Assembly: GCF_901447495.1 (NCBI RefSeq)
Contig: NZ_CABDWS010000029.1
Coordinates: 1-36,947, forward strand
DNA: 36,947 nucleotides
Origin: Haloimpatiens lingqiaonensis
Lineage (GTDB): Bacteria > Bacillota > Clostridia > Clostridiales > Clostridiaceae
Direction of reading: 5' to 3'
Shown: in pieces, positions 15,304 through 23,887 of the stretch
How the letters are laid out: the number at the start of each line of letters is the position of its first letter
Position numbering within the stretch: position 1 is the first letter of the stretch
Notes under the pieces: generated by a model
What the model was told of the DNA's origin: nothing
Database searches by the model: none
The model's input: the letters and a program-made list of their open reading frames with translations, nothing else
Made by a program: the position numbers and the translations under genes

Positions 15304-16321
15304 TCTACTAGACATTGTAGACAAATACAACAGTTTATCCATAATAGGTATGGATAAAAACGTAGGTAAAACTACTGTATTAAATCATTTAATAAATAGT
15401 TCAAGGGGGAGGCTCTCCCTTGGACTTACTTCCATAGGAAGAGATGGTGAAGAAGTAGATAGGGTAACAAGTACGGAAAAACCTAAAATATATGTAGAAA
15501 AGGGTACTATGATAGCCACAGCTAAGCAGTGTTTATTAAACGGGGATATAACGCGGGAGATTATTTATACCACGGGCATAAATACACCCATGGGAGAGGT
15601 TATAATAGTTAGAGCATTAAGTGACGGATATATAGAACTAGGGGGACCTTCAATAAATACATATATATCATATGTATGCCATAAACTTTTGGAATTCGGA
15701 TGCCAAATGGTTTTGGTTGATGGTGCTATAAGTAGAAAAAGCAGTGCATGTCCTGTAATTACAGAAGCTGCTATATTATCAACGGGGGCAGCTTTAGATA
15801 GAGACATGAATAAAGTGGTGGAGAGCACAGTGGATACACTGAAAAATCTATCAATAGAAGGAATTAATGATGAAGAAGTAAGAAGGAAAGCAAATTTAAT
15901 ATATGAAAATTATAAGTTGGGGATAATAAATGGGGATGGAAGTATAGAAAAAATAGATGTTTTAATGGCTTTAGAAGGAGCTAAGTTGTTGATAGACAAA
16001 TTAGGGGGAAATTCAAAATATATTGTAGTTAAAGGAATTCTTTCAGATAAGTTTTTAGAGGATATATGTAAATACCCAGATAAAATTAGAGATAAAACCA
16101 TATTAGTAGAAGATGGTACAAAAATATTTATAAAAAAAGATACGTTACATAAGTTTGAAAAATTAGGGGGAAAAATTAAAGGGGTAAACACTATAAATGT
16201 GATATGTGTAACTGTAAATCCTACATCTCCTTATGGATATGAATTTTCTAGGGATGAATTTATAAAAAAAATTAGAAAGAAAGTAAGTATACCAGTTATA
16301 GACGTAATGGGAGGCGATTAA
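15293..16321 (+). CDS. kamB: Lysine-fermentation accessory P-loop protein (KamB-like)
   Basis: A 342-residue protein found between kamA and kamDE in lysine-fermenting bacteria, with no proven reaction. A P-loop near the N-terminus (GMDKNVGKTT, 19-28) has the spacing of BioD-like/SIMIBI NTPases rather than a classic Walker A. LGLTSIGRDGEEVD (about 43-56) and VLVDGAISRKSSACP (about 140-154) look like switch or base-recognition elements. It overlaps kamA by 11 bp and its stop codon TAA abuts the ATG of the MutS-like gene. With that partner it may maintain or reactivate the B12-dependent aminomutase, which is inference from context. The symbol follows published kam cluster usage as I recall it. 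Confidence 0.75.
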   Translation: MKISLLDIVDKYNSLSIIGMDKNVGKTTVLNHLINSSRGRLSLGLTSIGRDGEEVDRVTSTEKPKIYVEKGTMIATAKQCLLNGDITREIIYTTGINTPMGEVIIVRALSDGYIELGGPSINTYISYVCHKLLEFGCQMVLVDGAISRKSSACPVITEAAILSTGAALDRDMNKVVESTVDTLKNLSIEGINDEEVRRKANLIYENYKLGIINGDGSIEKIDVLMALEGAKLLIDKLGGNSKYIVVKGILSDKFLEDICKYPDKIRDKTILVEDGTKIFIKKDTLHKFEKLGGKIKGVNTINVICVTVNPTSPYGYEFSRDEFIKKIRKKVSIPVIDVMGGD

Positions 16322-17803
16322 ATGAGGTTTTTAGATGAAAGTCAAAAGGCTCAAGTAGGGTTTCAATTTATAATGGATGAGCTAAATGTAATGACCTGTT
16401 ACGGAAGAGATAAAAAAAAGAATTTAAAGCCTTTCCAGAGAAAAGACAAGGAAAAACTTATATACGAACTAGATAATTTAGAGAAAATAATTAGGGGATT
16501 ACAAGTCAATGAAGGGGAATTTGGAAAAATAGAATGTGCCTTTTGTAAGGTGAAAGATATAAGAAATTCAATAAAAAGATGTAGGGAACTAAATATATTA
16601 GATGACGTAGAACTCTTTGAAATTAAGAGTTTTTGCAGTTTGATTGATGATATAATTAAGGCTTTAAACAATTTACAGTTAAACATACCAGAACTTTATT
16701 TAGAGGACTTAAGTGGTGCTTTTAAGCTTTTGGATCCGGAAAACAAGCACATGCCCACTTTTTACATTTATGATGCTTATTCTAGTAAGTTAAAAGAAAT
16801 AAGAGATAAAAAAAGAGCTTTAGAAGAAAGAATACTATTAGAGATAGATGAAGAAAAAATAAAAGTGTTAAAAGAAGAACGGTTAAATTATGTAATTTTA
16901 GAAGATGGGGAAGAATTTAAAATAAGAAAAAGGCTGACAAAAGAATTAGCCGCATATGTGGAAAAAATAGATAAAGATATTTATATTATTGGATTTTTAG
17001 ATTTATTGATGGCTAAGGGGAAGCTATCAATAAGGTATGGTGGAATAAAACCAATTATATGTGATGAAATGAGAATAAATTTAAAAAATGCAGTGAACCC
17101 TCAAATAAAAGAGTTATTAGAAAAGAAAGGCAAAGAATTTACACCTATAAGTGTTGATTTAAGAGAAGGTGTATCTATTATAACAGGGGCCAATATGGGG
17201 GGAAAAAGTGTAACGCTGAAAACAGCAGTTTTGAATGTGTTTTTGGCAAGCCATGGATTTTTTGTGTTTTGCGAAGAAGCTATTATTCCAATTGTAGATT
17301 TTATAGGATTTATATCAGATGATATGCAATCTATATCTAAGGGATTAAGTACTTTTGGGGCAGAAATAATAAGGCTTAATTCTGTAATAGAATGTGCTAA
17401 AAGATGGCAAGGATTTATTGTTTTAGATGAGTTTGCAAGAGGCACAAACCCTAAAGAGGGATGCTATCTTGTAAAAGCTCTATGTAGGTATTTAAAAAAA
17501 TTCAATTCAGTGACGTTAATATCTACTCACTATGATGGTGTAGTTGAAAAGGGAATGGTTCATTATCAAGTTATTGGACTTAAAAATGTGAATTTTGAAA
17601 TTCTAAAGAGGAAGATAGATTTAAATAAGGGAGCATCTGTAGAAATAATTCAAGAACATATGGATTATAGGTTGGAGAGGGTATCAAGGAAGAACAAGGT
17701 ACCAAAGGATGCTCTAAATATAGCTACACTACTGGGAATTGAAGATGGGATAGTGGACATAATAAAAAAATTTTATGAAAAGGGGGAGGAACATGGAAAG
17801 TAA
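16322..17803 (+). CDS. kamC: MutS-like ATPase of the kam cluster (KamC-like)
   Basis: A 493-residue MutS-family ATPase lacking the mismatch-recognition domain. The N-terminal 270 residues are helical with coiled-coil lever character. The ATPase core then has Walker A GANMGGKS (289-296), the ABC-type signature SKGLSTFGAE (339-348), Walker B IVLDE (366-370) and the histidine switch STHYDG (401-406). Similar MutS-like genes accompany other PLP/B12 aminomutase loci such as ornithine aminomutase. A chaperone or reactivation role for KamDE is plausible; DNA repair is unlikely in this setting. It starts directly at the kamB-like stop and overlaps kamD by 11 bp. Confidence 0.78.
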   Translation: MRFLDESQKAQVGFQFIMDELNVMTCYGRDKKKNLKPFQRKDKEKLIYELDNLEKIIRGLQVNEGEFGKIECAFCKVKDIRNSIKRCRELNILDDVELFEIKSFCSLIDDIIKALNNLQLNIPELYLEDLSGAFKLLDPENKHMPTFYIYDAYSSKLKEIRDKKRALEERILLEIDEEKIKVLKEERLNYVILEDGEEFKIRKRLTKELAAYVEKIDKDIYIIGFLDLLMAKGKLSIRYGGIKPIICDEMRINLKNAVNPQIKELLEKKGKEFTPISVDLREGVSIITGANMGGKSVTLKTAVLNVFLASHGFFVFCEEAIIPIVDFIGFISDDMQSISKGLSTFGAEIIRLNSVIECAKRWQGFIVLDEFARGTNPKEGCYLVKALCRYLKKFNSVTLISTHYDGVVEKGMVHYQVIGLKNVNFEILKRKIDLNKGASVEIIQEHMDYRLERVSRKNKVPKDALNIATLLGIEDGIVDIIKKFYEKGEEHGK

Positions 17804-19349
17804 ATTAAATTTAAACTGGGAAGTTGTAAATAAAGCCAGAGAATGCTCTAGAAATATTGCCAAGGAAACACAAGATTTTATAGACAGACATACTACAGTA
17901 ACTGTGGAGAGAACTATTTGCAGATTACTTGGAATAGATGGAGTGGATGAATTAAACGTACCACTTCCAAATGTAGTAGTGGACAATATTAAAAAGGGCA
18001 ATGGACTTTCAATTGGGGCAGCTAACTTTATAGGAAATGCTATGGTAGAAACTAAATTAACTCCTCAGGAAATAGCAGAGAAGGTTTCTAGAGGAGAATT
18101 AGACTTAACCAAGCTTCCTATGAATGATGAGTTTGAAATAAAGATGGCAGTAATTGCTGAAGCTAAAAAATATGTAAAAAAAATAAAGGAAAATAGAAAT
18201 AAAAGGGAAGAAAAGCTTAAGGAATTTGGAGATAAGGAAGGACCTTATTTATATTTAATAGTTGCTACAGGTAATATACATGAGGATATAACACAAGCAG
18301 TAGCTGCTGCAAGACAAGGTGCAGATGTAATTGCTGTTATTAGAACTACAGGACAAAGCCTTCTTGACTATGTACCATATGGAGAAACCACTGAAGGTTT
18401 TGGAGGAACTGTTGCTACTCAGGAAAACTTTAGACTTATGAGAAAAGCTTTAGATGAGGTAGGAGAAGAACTTCATAGATATATAAGACTTTGTAATTAT
18501 TGCTCAGGACTTTGTATGCCAGAAATTGCAGCAATGGGAGCTATTGAAAGACTTGACGTAATGCTGAATGATGCTTTATATGGAATTTTATTTAGAGACA
18601 TAAATATGAAGAGAACCATGATAGATCAATTCTTCTCAAGGGTTATAAATGGTTATGCAGGAGTAATTATAAACACAGGGGAAGACAATTATTTAACCAC
18701 ATCTGATGCAGTGGAAGAGGCTCATACAGTATTAGCTTCCCAATTTATAAATGAGCAATTTGCTTTGATGGCAGGATTACCAGAAGAGCAGCAGGGATTA
18801 GGACATGCTTTTGAAATGAATCCAGAGCTAGAAAATGGATTCCTATATGAGTTATCTCAAGCTCAAATGGCAAGAGAAATATTTTCTAAGGCGCCTTTAA
18901 AATACATGCCTCCAACTAAATTTATGACCGGAGACATATTTAAAGGTCAAGTGCAAGATGCGTTGTTTAATATGGTAACGATAATGACTGGACAGAAGAT
19001 TCACTTACTTGGAATGTTAACAGAGGCAATTCATACTCCATTTATGTCTGATAGAGCTTTGGCTATTGAAAATGCAAGATATATATTTAGTAATATGAAG
19101 GATTTTGGAAGTGAAATAACCTTTAAGGACGGAGGAATAATTCAAAAGAGAGCAGATGAAGTTTTAAATAATGCATATAATCTTTTGAGAGATATAGAAA
19201 AGGAAGGTTTATTTACAACCATAGAAAAAGGTAAGTTTGCCAACATAAAGAGACCTATAGATGGTGGAAAAGGACGTGAAGGGGTTGTACAAAAGGACTC
19301 AAAATACTTTAATCCATTTATAGACCTTATGCTTGGGGGTGAAAAATAA
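17793..19349 (+). CDS. kamD: Lysine 5,6-aminomutase, alpha subunit
   Basis: The large subunit of the adenosylcobalamin- and PLP-dependent beta-lysine/D-lysine 5,6-aminomutase, which moves the terminal amino group to give 3,5-diaminohexanoate from beta-lysine. At 518 residues it is full length. It begins MESKLNLNWEVV and contains HTTVTVERTICRLLGIDGVD and DVIAVIRTTGQSLLDYVPYG, typical of the TIM-barrel catalytic subunit. The ATG at 17793 sits a few bases after GGGGGAGGA and is preferred over the ATG at 17775 upstream of that SD. The stop codon TAA shares its last A with the kamE start. Confidence 0.96.
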   Translation: MESKLNLNWEVVNKARECSRNIAKETQDFIDRHTTVTVERTICRLLGIDGVDELNVPLPNVVVDNIKKGNGLSIGAANFIGNAMVETKLTPQEIAEKVSRGELDLTKLPMNDEFEIKMAVIAEAKKYVKKIKENRNKREEKLKEFGDKEGPYLYLIVATGNIHEDITQAVAAARQGADVIAVIRTTGQSLLDYVPYGETTEGFGGTVATQENFRLMRKALDEVGEELHRYIRLCNYCSGLCMPEIAAMGAIERLDVMLNDALYGILFRDINMKRTMIDQFFSRVINGYAGVIINTGEDNYLTTSDAVEEAHTVLASQFINEQFALMAGLPEEQQGLGHAFEMNPELENGFLYELSQAQMAREIFSKAPLKYMPPTKFMTGDIFKGQVQDALFNMVTIMTGQKIHLLGMLTEAIHTPFMSDRALAIENARYIFSNMKDFGSEITFKDGGIIQKRADEVLNNAYNLLRDIEKEGLFTTIEKGKFANIKRPIDGGKGREGVVQKDSKYFNPFIDLMLGGEK

Positions 19350-20137
19350 TGAGCGCAGGTTTGTATTCAACAGATAAAAAAGAATTTGACAAAACATTAG
19401 ATTTAACTAAAATTAAGCCTTATGGAGATACCATGAATGACGGTAAAGTACAATTAAGCTTTACACTACCAGTGCCTGATGGAGATAAGGCAGTAGAGGC
19501 AGCAAAGCAATTAGTTAAAAAAATGGGTTTGCTAGAGCCTTCTATAGTTCATCATAAGGCATTAGACAAAAACTTTACTTTCTTTGTGGCATACGGAAGT
19601 TGTACAGAAACTATAGATTATGAGTCTATTCATGTTCAATCTGTAGAAGTAGACACTATGTCTATGGAGGAAGTGGATGATTATATAAGAGAGCATATAA
19701 AGAGAAAAATAGTTATATTAGGTGCTAGTACAGGTACAGATGCCCATACTGTTGGAATAGATGCTGTAATGAACATGAAGGGCTACGCAGGACATTATGG
19801 TCTTGAAAGATATCAGATGATAGAAGCTTATAATTTAGGAAGCCAAGTGGAAAATGAAGACTTTATAAAGAAAGCTATAGAAGTAAAAGCAGATGTGCTT
19901 TTGGTATCACAGACAGTAACACAAAAGAATGTACACATTCAAAATTTAACTAATCTTGTAGAACTTTTAGAGGCAGAAGGCTTAAGAGATAAGATAGTTT
20001 TGATATGTGGAGGACCAAGAATAACTCACGAATTAGCTAAAGAGTTAGGATATGATGCAGGTTTTGGACCAGGAAAGTATGCGGATGATGTGGCTACTTT
20101 TGCGGTGACAGATATGGTGGAGAGAGGGCTTATTTAG
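19349..20137 (+). CDS. kamE: Lysine 5,6-aminomutase, beta (B12-binding) subunit
   Basis: The small subunit carrying the cobalamin-binding Rossmann domain and the PLP lysine. The base-off/His-on motif is D131-A-H133-T-V-G, and K144 in NMKGYAG is the lysine expected to form the internal aldimine. Both positions equal those reported for the Clostridium sticklandii enzyme. At 262 residues it is complete. It is the last gene of the lysine operon. No acetoacetate CoA-transferase genes follow, so that function must be encoded elsewhere. Confidence 0.96.
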   Translation: MSAGLYSTDKKEFDKTLDLTKIKPYGDTMNDGKVQLSFTLPVPDGDKAVEAAKQLVKKMGLLEPSIVHHKALDKNFTFFVAYGSCTETIDYESIHVQSVEVDTMSMEEVDDYIREHIKRKIVILGASTGTDAHTVGIDAVMNMKGYAGHYGLERYQMIEAYNLGSQVENEDFIKKAIEVKADVLLVSQTVTQKNVHIQNLTNLVELLEAEGLRDKIVLICGGPRITHELAKELGYDAGFGPGKYADDVATFAVTDMVERGLI

Positions 20138-20312
20138 TGTGCCGTATTTAGTGGGCTAGTGTGCCAGTTTGCTAGTGTGCTAGAGAGTTGGTGTTGTAGT
20201 TAAGTGATATTAAGGAAGTTTGTGTTTTAAATATAGTGACTATATCTAGCACCTAGTACCTAGTACCTAGCACTTAGCACCTAGTACCTAGCACCTAGAA
20301 CCTAGTACCTAA
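20138..20312. repeat. Octamer and heptamer tandem arrays after kamE
   Basis: An octamer run (GGGCTAGT, GTGCCAGT, TTGCTAGT, GTGCTAGA; about 20151-20186) is followed at 20246-20312 by nine consecutive heptamers of CTAGYAC type. No terminator stem with a T-tract is visible, so how the lysine operon ends is unclear. Confidence 0.6.
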
Positions 20313-20324
20313 CTAAGTATTATT

Positions 20325-20369
20325 TACCTGCAAATTTTATATTTTTATTTTATAACTGCGAAAGTTGAA
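20325..20369. repeat. Half of a T-type MITE (T3)
   Basis: This is the inverse of the left 45 bp of T1 (4401-4445), ending TGCGAAAGTTGAA. It directly adjoins the CTAGYAC heptamers, just as the T1 end adjoins GTAAGRA heptamers. The other end is missing. Confidence 0.6.
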
Positions 20370-20498
20370 TTAATAAATTTAAAGAAGGCTGCGTGGCTTT
20401 GGAAATTAGGTTCTAAAGTTATGCGGTCTTTTATTTATGAACAAAAGATTAATTTTTAATGGTTTTGGGTAAAATTAGAAGAATAATCAAAAAATTTA

Positions 20499-20527
20499 TT
20501 GACATAAAAACCTAATTCGTATATACT
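20499..20527 (+). promoter_or_regulatory. Promoter of the fatty-acid operon
   Basis: TTGACA (20499-20504) and TATACT (20522-20527) are separated by 17 bp. The -10 element abuts the first FabT-like palindrome. Confidence 0.85.
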
Positions 20528-20555
20528 TTGATTATCAAAATATTTGATGGTCAAA
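20527..20555. promoter_or_regulatory. Tandem FabT-like operators
   Basis: TTTGATTATCAAA (20527-20539) and TTTGATGGTCAAA (20543-20555) match the FabT-type palindrome known from Firmicutes. They cover the end of the -10 element and the likely start of transcription, in front of a MarR-type gene. Autorepression of the whole operon is predicted. Confidence 0.75.
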
Positions 20556-20574
20556 GTTAATGGTGGTGATAAAA

Positions 20575-21027
20575 ATGAAAAAATCGTTCAATGTTTTAAA
20601 TGAACTTTTAGTGGAAACTTTTAATGATATATTGGAAATAGAGCAAAAAGCTCTAAAAGAAGGGGCTTTTAGTGAATTATCTATTACAGAAATACACACT
20701 ATAGAAGCTATAGGTATGTATGAGCCTAAAACCATGACTGAAGTGGGCAAAACACTGGATATAACAGTGGGCACTCTTACTACAGCCATAAATAACTTAG
20801 TTAAAAAGGGATATGTAGAAAGAAAAAGGGATGAAATAGACAGAAGAGTAGTAAAAATTGCTCTTACAAGAAAAGGCAAACTAGCCTACAGGGTACATGA
20901 AAAATTTCACTCTGACATGGTTAAAGCTACTATAGAGGGATTAACAGAACAAGAAGAGGATATACTAATAAAATCTTTAGATAAATTAAACAATTTCTTT
21001 AAAGAAAAATATCATCTGCATAGGTAG
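20575..21027 (+). CDS. fabT: MarR-family regulator of fatty-acid synthesis (FabT-like)
   Basis: A 150-residue MarR-type winged-helix repressor. The recognition region is AKTLDITVGTLTTAINNLVKKGYVERKRDEIDRR-like, seen here as ITVGTLTTAINNL (about 63-75) followed by the wing RKRDEIDRRVVKIALT. Long-chain acyl-ACP is the co-repressor of FabT in streptococci and lactococci. Here gene order (first in a fab/acc operon) and the two TTTGAT-TCAAA palindromes in its promoter support the same role. The ATG at 20575 follows GGTGGTGA; the upstream ATG at 20560 lacks an SD. Heptamer repeats (about 21034-21066) separate it from fabH. Confidence 0.85.
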   Translation: MKKSFNVLNELLVETFNDILEIEQKALKEGAFSELSITEIHTIEAIGMYEPKTMTEVGKTLDITVGTLTTAINNLVKKGYVERKRDEIDRRVVKIALTRKGKLAYRVHEKFHSDMVKATIEGLTEQEEDILIKSLDKLNNFFKEKYHLHR

Positions 21028-21033
21028 TATTTG

Positions 21034-21069
21034 TTAGGCACTGTTTAGGTACTAGGTGCTGGGTACTGG
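21034..21069. repeat. Short heptamer array, GTACTAG type
   Basis: TAGGTAC, TAGGTGC and TGGGTAC follow each other with a 7-bp period. This is the reverse complement of the CTAGYAC family at 20246-20312. Confidence 0.45.
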
Positions 21070-21107
21070 AGAGTTGTAAAAAATATCTTTAGATAAGAGG
21101 TATAAAA

Positions 21108-22094
21108 ATGAATGGTATAGAGATTATAGGTACAGGAAGTTATCTTCCTGAATTGATTGTAAGTAATGATGATTTATCAAAAATAATGGATACTAATGAT
21201 CAGTGGATATCTAGTAGAACAGGAATAAGAGAGAGAAGAATAAGTGAGGGAGAAAATACTTCAGATTTGGCAGCTAAAGCGGCTATATCTGCTATGGAGG
21301 ATGCAAACATAACTGCTGAGGAAATTGACTTGATGATAGTAGCTACCACTTCTCCAGATTATTTTGTTCCATCTACTGCTTGCGTGGTTCAAAGTAAAAT
21401 AGGAGTCCATAATGCAGTTTGCTTTGATATATCTGCAGCTTGTTCAGGATTTATATATGCTATGGAGATAGCTAGGAATTTTATGCAGGACGGAAGATAT
21501 AAAAAAGCATTGATTATAGGAGCAGAGGTATTGTCTAAAATATTAGATTGGAAAGATAGGGGTACCTGTGTACTATTTGGAGATGGAGCTGGAGCTGCAG
21601 TACTTTCTAGCAGCCATAGGGAAGCTATAGTGGATATAAAAATTGCTTCTGAAGGAGATAAATGGTCCTCATTAACTTGTAAAACAGCTTTTGTGGAGAA
21701 TCCATATATAGAAAAAGAAGTGTTAGAAAAAGAACTAGAGGGAAACTTAAAAATAGGTATGAATGGAAAAGATATATTCAAATTTGCCGTTACTACTATA
21801 GCAAATAGTGTAACAGCAGCCCTTAAGAACACTGGATATAGTATTGAAGATATTAAATATATAGTTCCTCATCAAGCTAACTTAAGAATAATAGATTTCG
21901 CAGCTAAAAAATTAGGTGTAGATGAGAGTAAGTTCTACATTAATTTAAATAAATATGGAAATACTTCTGGTGCTAGTGTACCAATAGCTTTAGATGAAAT
22001 GAATAAAAAAGGACTTTTAAAAAAGGGTGACAAGATTATACTTGTGGCCTTTGGTGGAGGACTTACCTGGGGTTATAGCCTTATACAATGGTAA
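21108..22094 (+). CDS. fabH: Beta-ketoacyl-ACP synthase III
   Basis: FabH condenses an acyl-CoA primer with malonyl-ACP to start fatty-acid chains. The 328-residue thiolase-fold protein has the catalytic cysteine C112 in SAACSGF, the histidine in PHQANLR (about 254) and the asparagine in GNTSGAS (about 284). AAGAGG precedes the ATG. It is second in the operon after the regulator. A 123-bp gap leads to acpP. Confidence 0.97.
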   Translation: MNGIEIIGTGSYLPELIVSNDDLSKIMDTNDQWISSRTGIRERRISEGENTSDLAAKAAISAMEDANITAEEIDLMIVATTSPDYFVPSTACVVQSKIGVHNAVCFDISAACSGFIYAMEIARNFMQDGRYKKALIIGAEVLSKILDWKDRGTCVLFGDGAGAAVLSSSHREAIVDIKIASEGDKWSSLTCKTAFVENPYIEKEVLEKELEGNLKIGMNGKDIFKFAVTTIANSVTAALKNTGYSIEDIKYIVPHQANLRIIDFAAKKLGVDESKFYINLNKYGNTSGASVPIALDEMNKKGLLKKGDKIILVAFGGGLTWGYSLIQW

Positions 22095-22217
22095 TACAAA
22101 GTATGTACTAGAAATTTAAGATGTAGCTTTTGGTATGTTATAGAATTATACGGTGCTAATATTAATAAAAAAGAAAATTTCATATAAAAATATTTAATTA
22201 TTTTAGGAGGAGTAAAA

Positions 22218-22448
22218 ATGGTATTTGAAAAAATAAAAAAAATAATAGCAGGGCAATTATCAATAGATGAAGAGGAAGTAAAGTTATCTTCAACATTTAC
22301 AGATGATTTAGGGGTAGATTCATTAGAAATATTCGAAATTGTTATGTCTTTAGAAGATGAGTTTGGTATTGAAATACCAAATGAAGACATTGAGGATATG
22401 AAGACAGTAGGCGACATAGTTAAGTACGTAGAATCAAAAACAGAATAA
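22218..22448 (+). CDS. acpP: Acyl carrier protein
   Basis: The 76-residue acidic helical carrier for all intermediates of the pathway. The phosphopantetheine serine lies in GVDSLE (residues 34-39). AGGAGG precedes the ATG at good spacing, fitting high expression. Between it and fabK are an inverted repeat (22470-22534) and an R element. Confidence 0.97.
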   Translation: MVFEKIKKIIAGQLSIDEEEVKLSSTFTDDLGVDSLEIFEIVMSLEDEFGIEIPNEDIEDMKTVGDIVKYVESKTE

Positions 22449-22469
22449 TAAAAAAGAATATTTAAAGAT

Positions 22470-22534
22470 CCAAGACGGAATAGTATTGCTGGTATTTATA
22501 TAAGGTATAAATTAGTAACAACTATTCCGCTTGG
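22470..22534. repeat. Inverted repeat after acpP
   Basis: CCAAGACGGAATAGT (22470-22484) pairs with ACTATTCCGCTTGG (22521-22534) with one bulge. There is no T-tract behind it, so it is more likely an mRNA-processing or stability hairpin than a terminator. Confidence 0.45.
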
Positions 22535-22555
22535 TGTATTATAGCAGTTAATCTG

Positions 22556-22690
22556 TTTATCCGATGACTACCTGCCGTAATACTCCCACTTCTAACAAAG
22601 TGGGAGATAACGTCAGCTACGTCCCTGGATAACGATCTCTAACCTTCAGATGGAGTAAAAATTCCATCTGAAGCTAAGAGCTCTGTTTAT
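22556..22690 (+). repeat. R element copy 1 (two-hairpin, TTTAT-flanked)
   Basis: A 135-bp element with two consecutive hairpins. The first runs from TATCC to GGATAA and contains CTCCCACTT with its inverse. The second has CCATCTGAAG with its partner and ends in AGAGCTCTG. TTTAT stands at both ends. The same element occurs at 28217-28352 and, inverted, at 33408-33543. It has no coding capacity. It resembles non-autonomous palindrome-associated elements of IS200/IS605 type, or a structured RNA. Confidence 0.75.
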
Positions 22691-22809
22691 AAAATAAATG
22701 GAAAATATAAAAAAGAGGGAAACCAAAAGAGATTTCCCCAAATATAAAATAAATAAAAAGTTTAGGTATTATAGTTCAAATATATTATAGCAGAAAATAT
22801 AGAGGTGTT

Positions 22810-23751
22810 ATGATGTTTCATACAAAATTTTGTGAAATGATAGGAATTGATTATCCAATAATTCAAGGAGCTATGGCATGGATTGCAGATGGTAACTTGG
22901 CAGCAGCAGTGGCTAATGCAGGGGGTCTTGGAATAATAGCAGCAGGAAATGCACCAACTGATTATGTAAGGGAAGAAATAAGAAAGGCTAAAAAGATTAC
23001 TAGCAAGCCTTTTGGAGTTAATATAATGCTTTTAAGTGAAAATGCAGATGAAATAGCCCAGCTGGTTTGTGAAGAAGAAGTAAAAGTTGTAACCACAGGA
23101 GCAGGAAATCCAGGCAAGTATATGGAGATATGGAAACAGCATGGTATAAAAGTCATTCCAGTAGTTGCATCCACTGCTTTAGCTAAAAGAATGGAAAAGG
23201 CAGGGGCAGATGCAATAATAGCTGAGGGCTGTGAGGCTGGAGGACATATAGGAGAGCTAACTACTATGGCTTTACTTCCTCAGGTAGTGGATTCAGTTAA
23301 TATACCAGTAATTGGTGCTGGAGGCATAGGAGATGGAAGAGGAGTAGCAGCAGTCTTTATGCTAGGAGCAGCAGGTGTACAGGTGGGAACTAGATTTTTA
23401 GTAGCAGATGAATGTACTGTGCATGAAAATTATAAGGAAAAGGTAATAGCAGCTAAAGATATAGATTCAGTAGTTACAGGAAGGTGTACAGGTCATCCAG
23501 TTAGAATTCTTAGAAATCAACTATCAAGAAAATACACTGCTTTAGAGAAAGAAAATGCCCCATTAGAGGAAATTGAAAAATTGGGGGCAGGAGCTTTAAG
23601 AAAAGCTGCTCGTGAAGGAGATATGGTAGGTGGATCAGTTATGGCTGGTCAAATAGCAGGACTTATATCTAAAAGAGGAAGCTGTAAGGAAATTATTGAA
23701 GAGATGTTTGCAGAAGCTGAGGAAATAGTAAAAAACATTACAAAAAAGTAA
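22810..23751 (+). CDS. fabK: Enoyl-ACP reductase II (FMN-dependent)
   Basis: FabK reduces trans-2-enoyl-ACP with NAD(P)H and FMN, the last step of each elongation round. It replaces FabI and is insensitive to triclosan. The 313-residue TIM-barrel of the nitronate-monooxygenase family has IIQGAMAWIAD near the N-terminus, the phosphate-binding EGCEAGGHIG (about 138-147) and PVIGAGGIGDGRG (about 165-177). Two ATGs stand in tandem (22810 and 22813), and GAGGTG suits the second slightly better. No fabI is present nearby. Confidence 0.95.
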   Translation: MMFHTKFCEMIGIDYPIIQGAMAWIADGNLAAAVANAGGLGIIAAGNAPTDYVREEIRKAKKITSKPFGVNIMLLSENADEIAQLVCEEEVKVVTTGAGNPGKYMEIWKQHGIKVIPVVASTALAKRMEKAGADAIIAEGCEAGGHIGELTTMALLPQVVDSVNIPVIGAGGIGDGRGVAAVFMLGAAGVQVGTRFLVADECTVHENYKEKVIAAKDIDSVVTGRCTGHPVRILRNQLSRKYTALEKENAPLEEIEKLGAGALRKAAREGDMVGGSVMAGQIAGLISKRGSCKEIIEEMFAEAEEIVKNITKK

Positions 23752-23777
23752 TGGCATATTACAAGGTTATTCCTTAG

Positions 23778-23870
23778 GTTAAACTTTAAGCTTTGCTCAA
23801 AGGGTGGGCGAAGTGTGGTTTATACTTGAGCTTAAACTACAAGTTAAACTTTAAGTTTTACTCAAAGGAT
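23778..23870. repeat. Pair of 28-bp direct repeats between fabK and fabD
   Basis: GTTAAACTTTAAG followed by CTTTGCTCAAAGG (from 23778) recurs from 23843 with a few changes, and an inverted fragment (GAGCTTAAAC) lies between. The second copy ends 11 bases before the fabD SD. Function unknown. Confidence 0.5.
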
Positions 23871-23887
23871 GTTCAGGAGGTAGCAAT

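Noticed and set aside
20246-20312. Possible CRISPR array
   Set aside because: The repeats are contiguous heptamers without spacers, and no cas genes are present.
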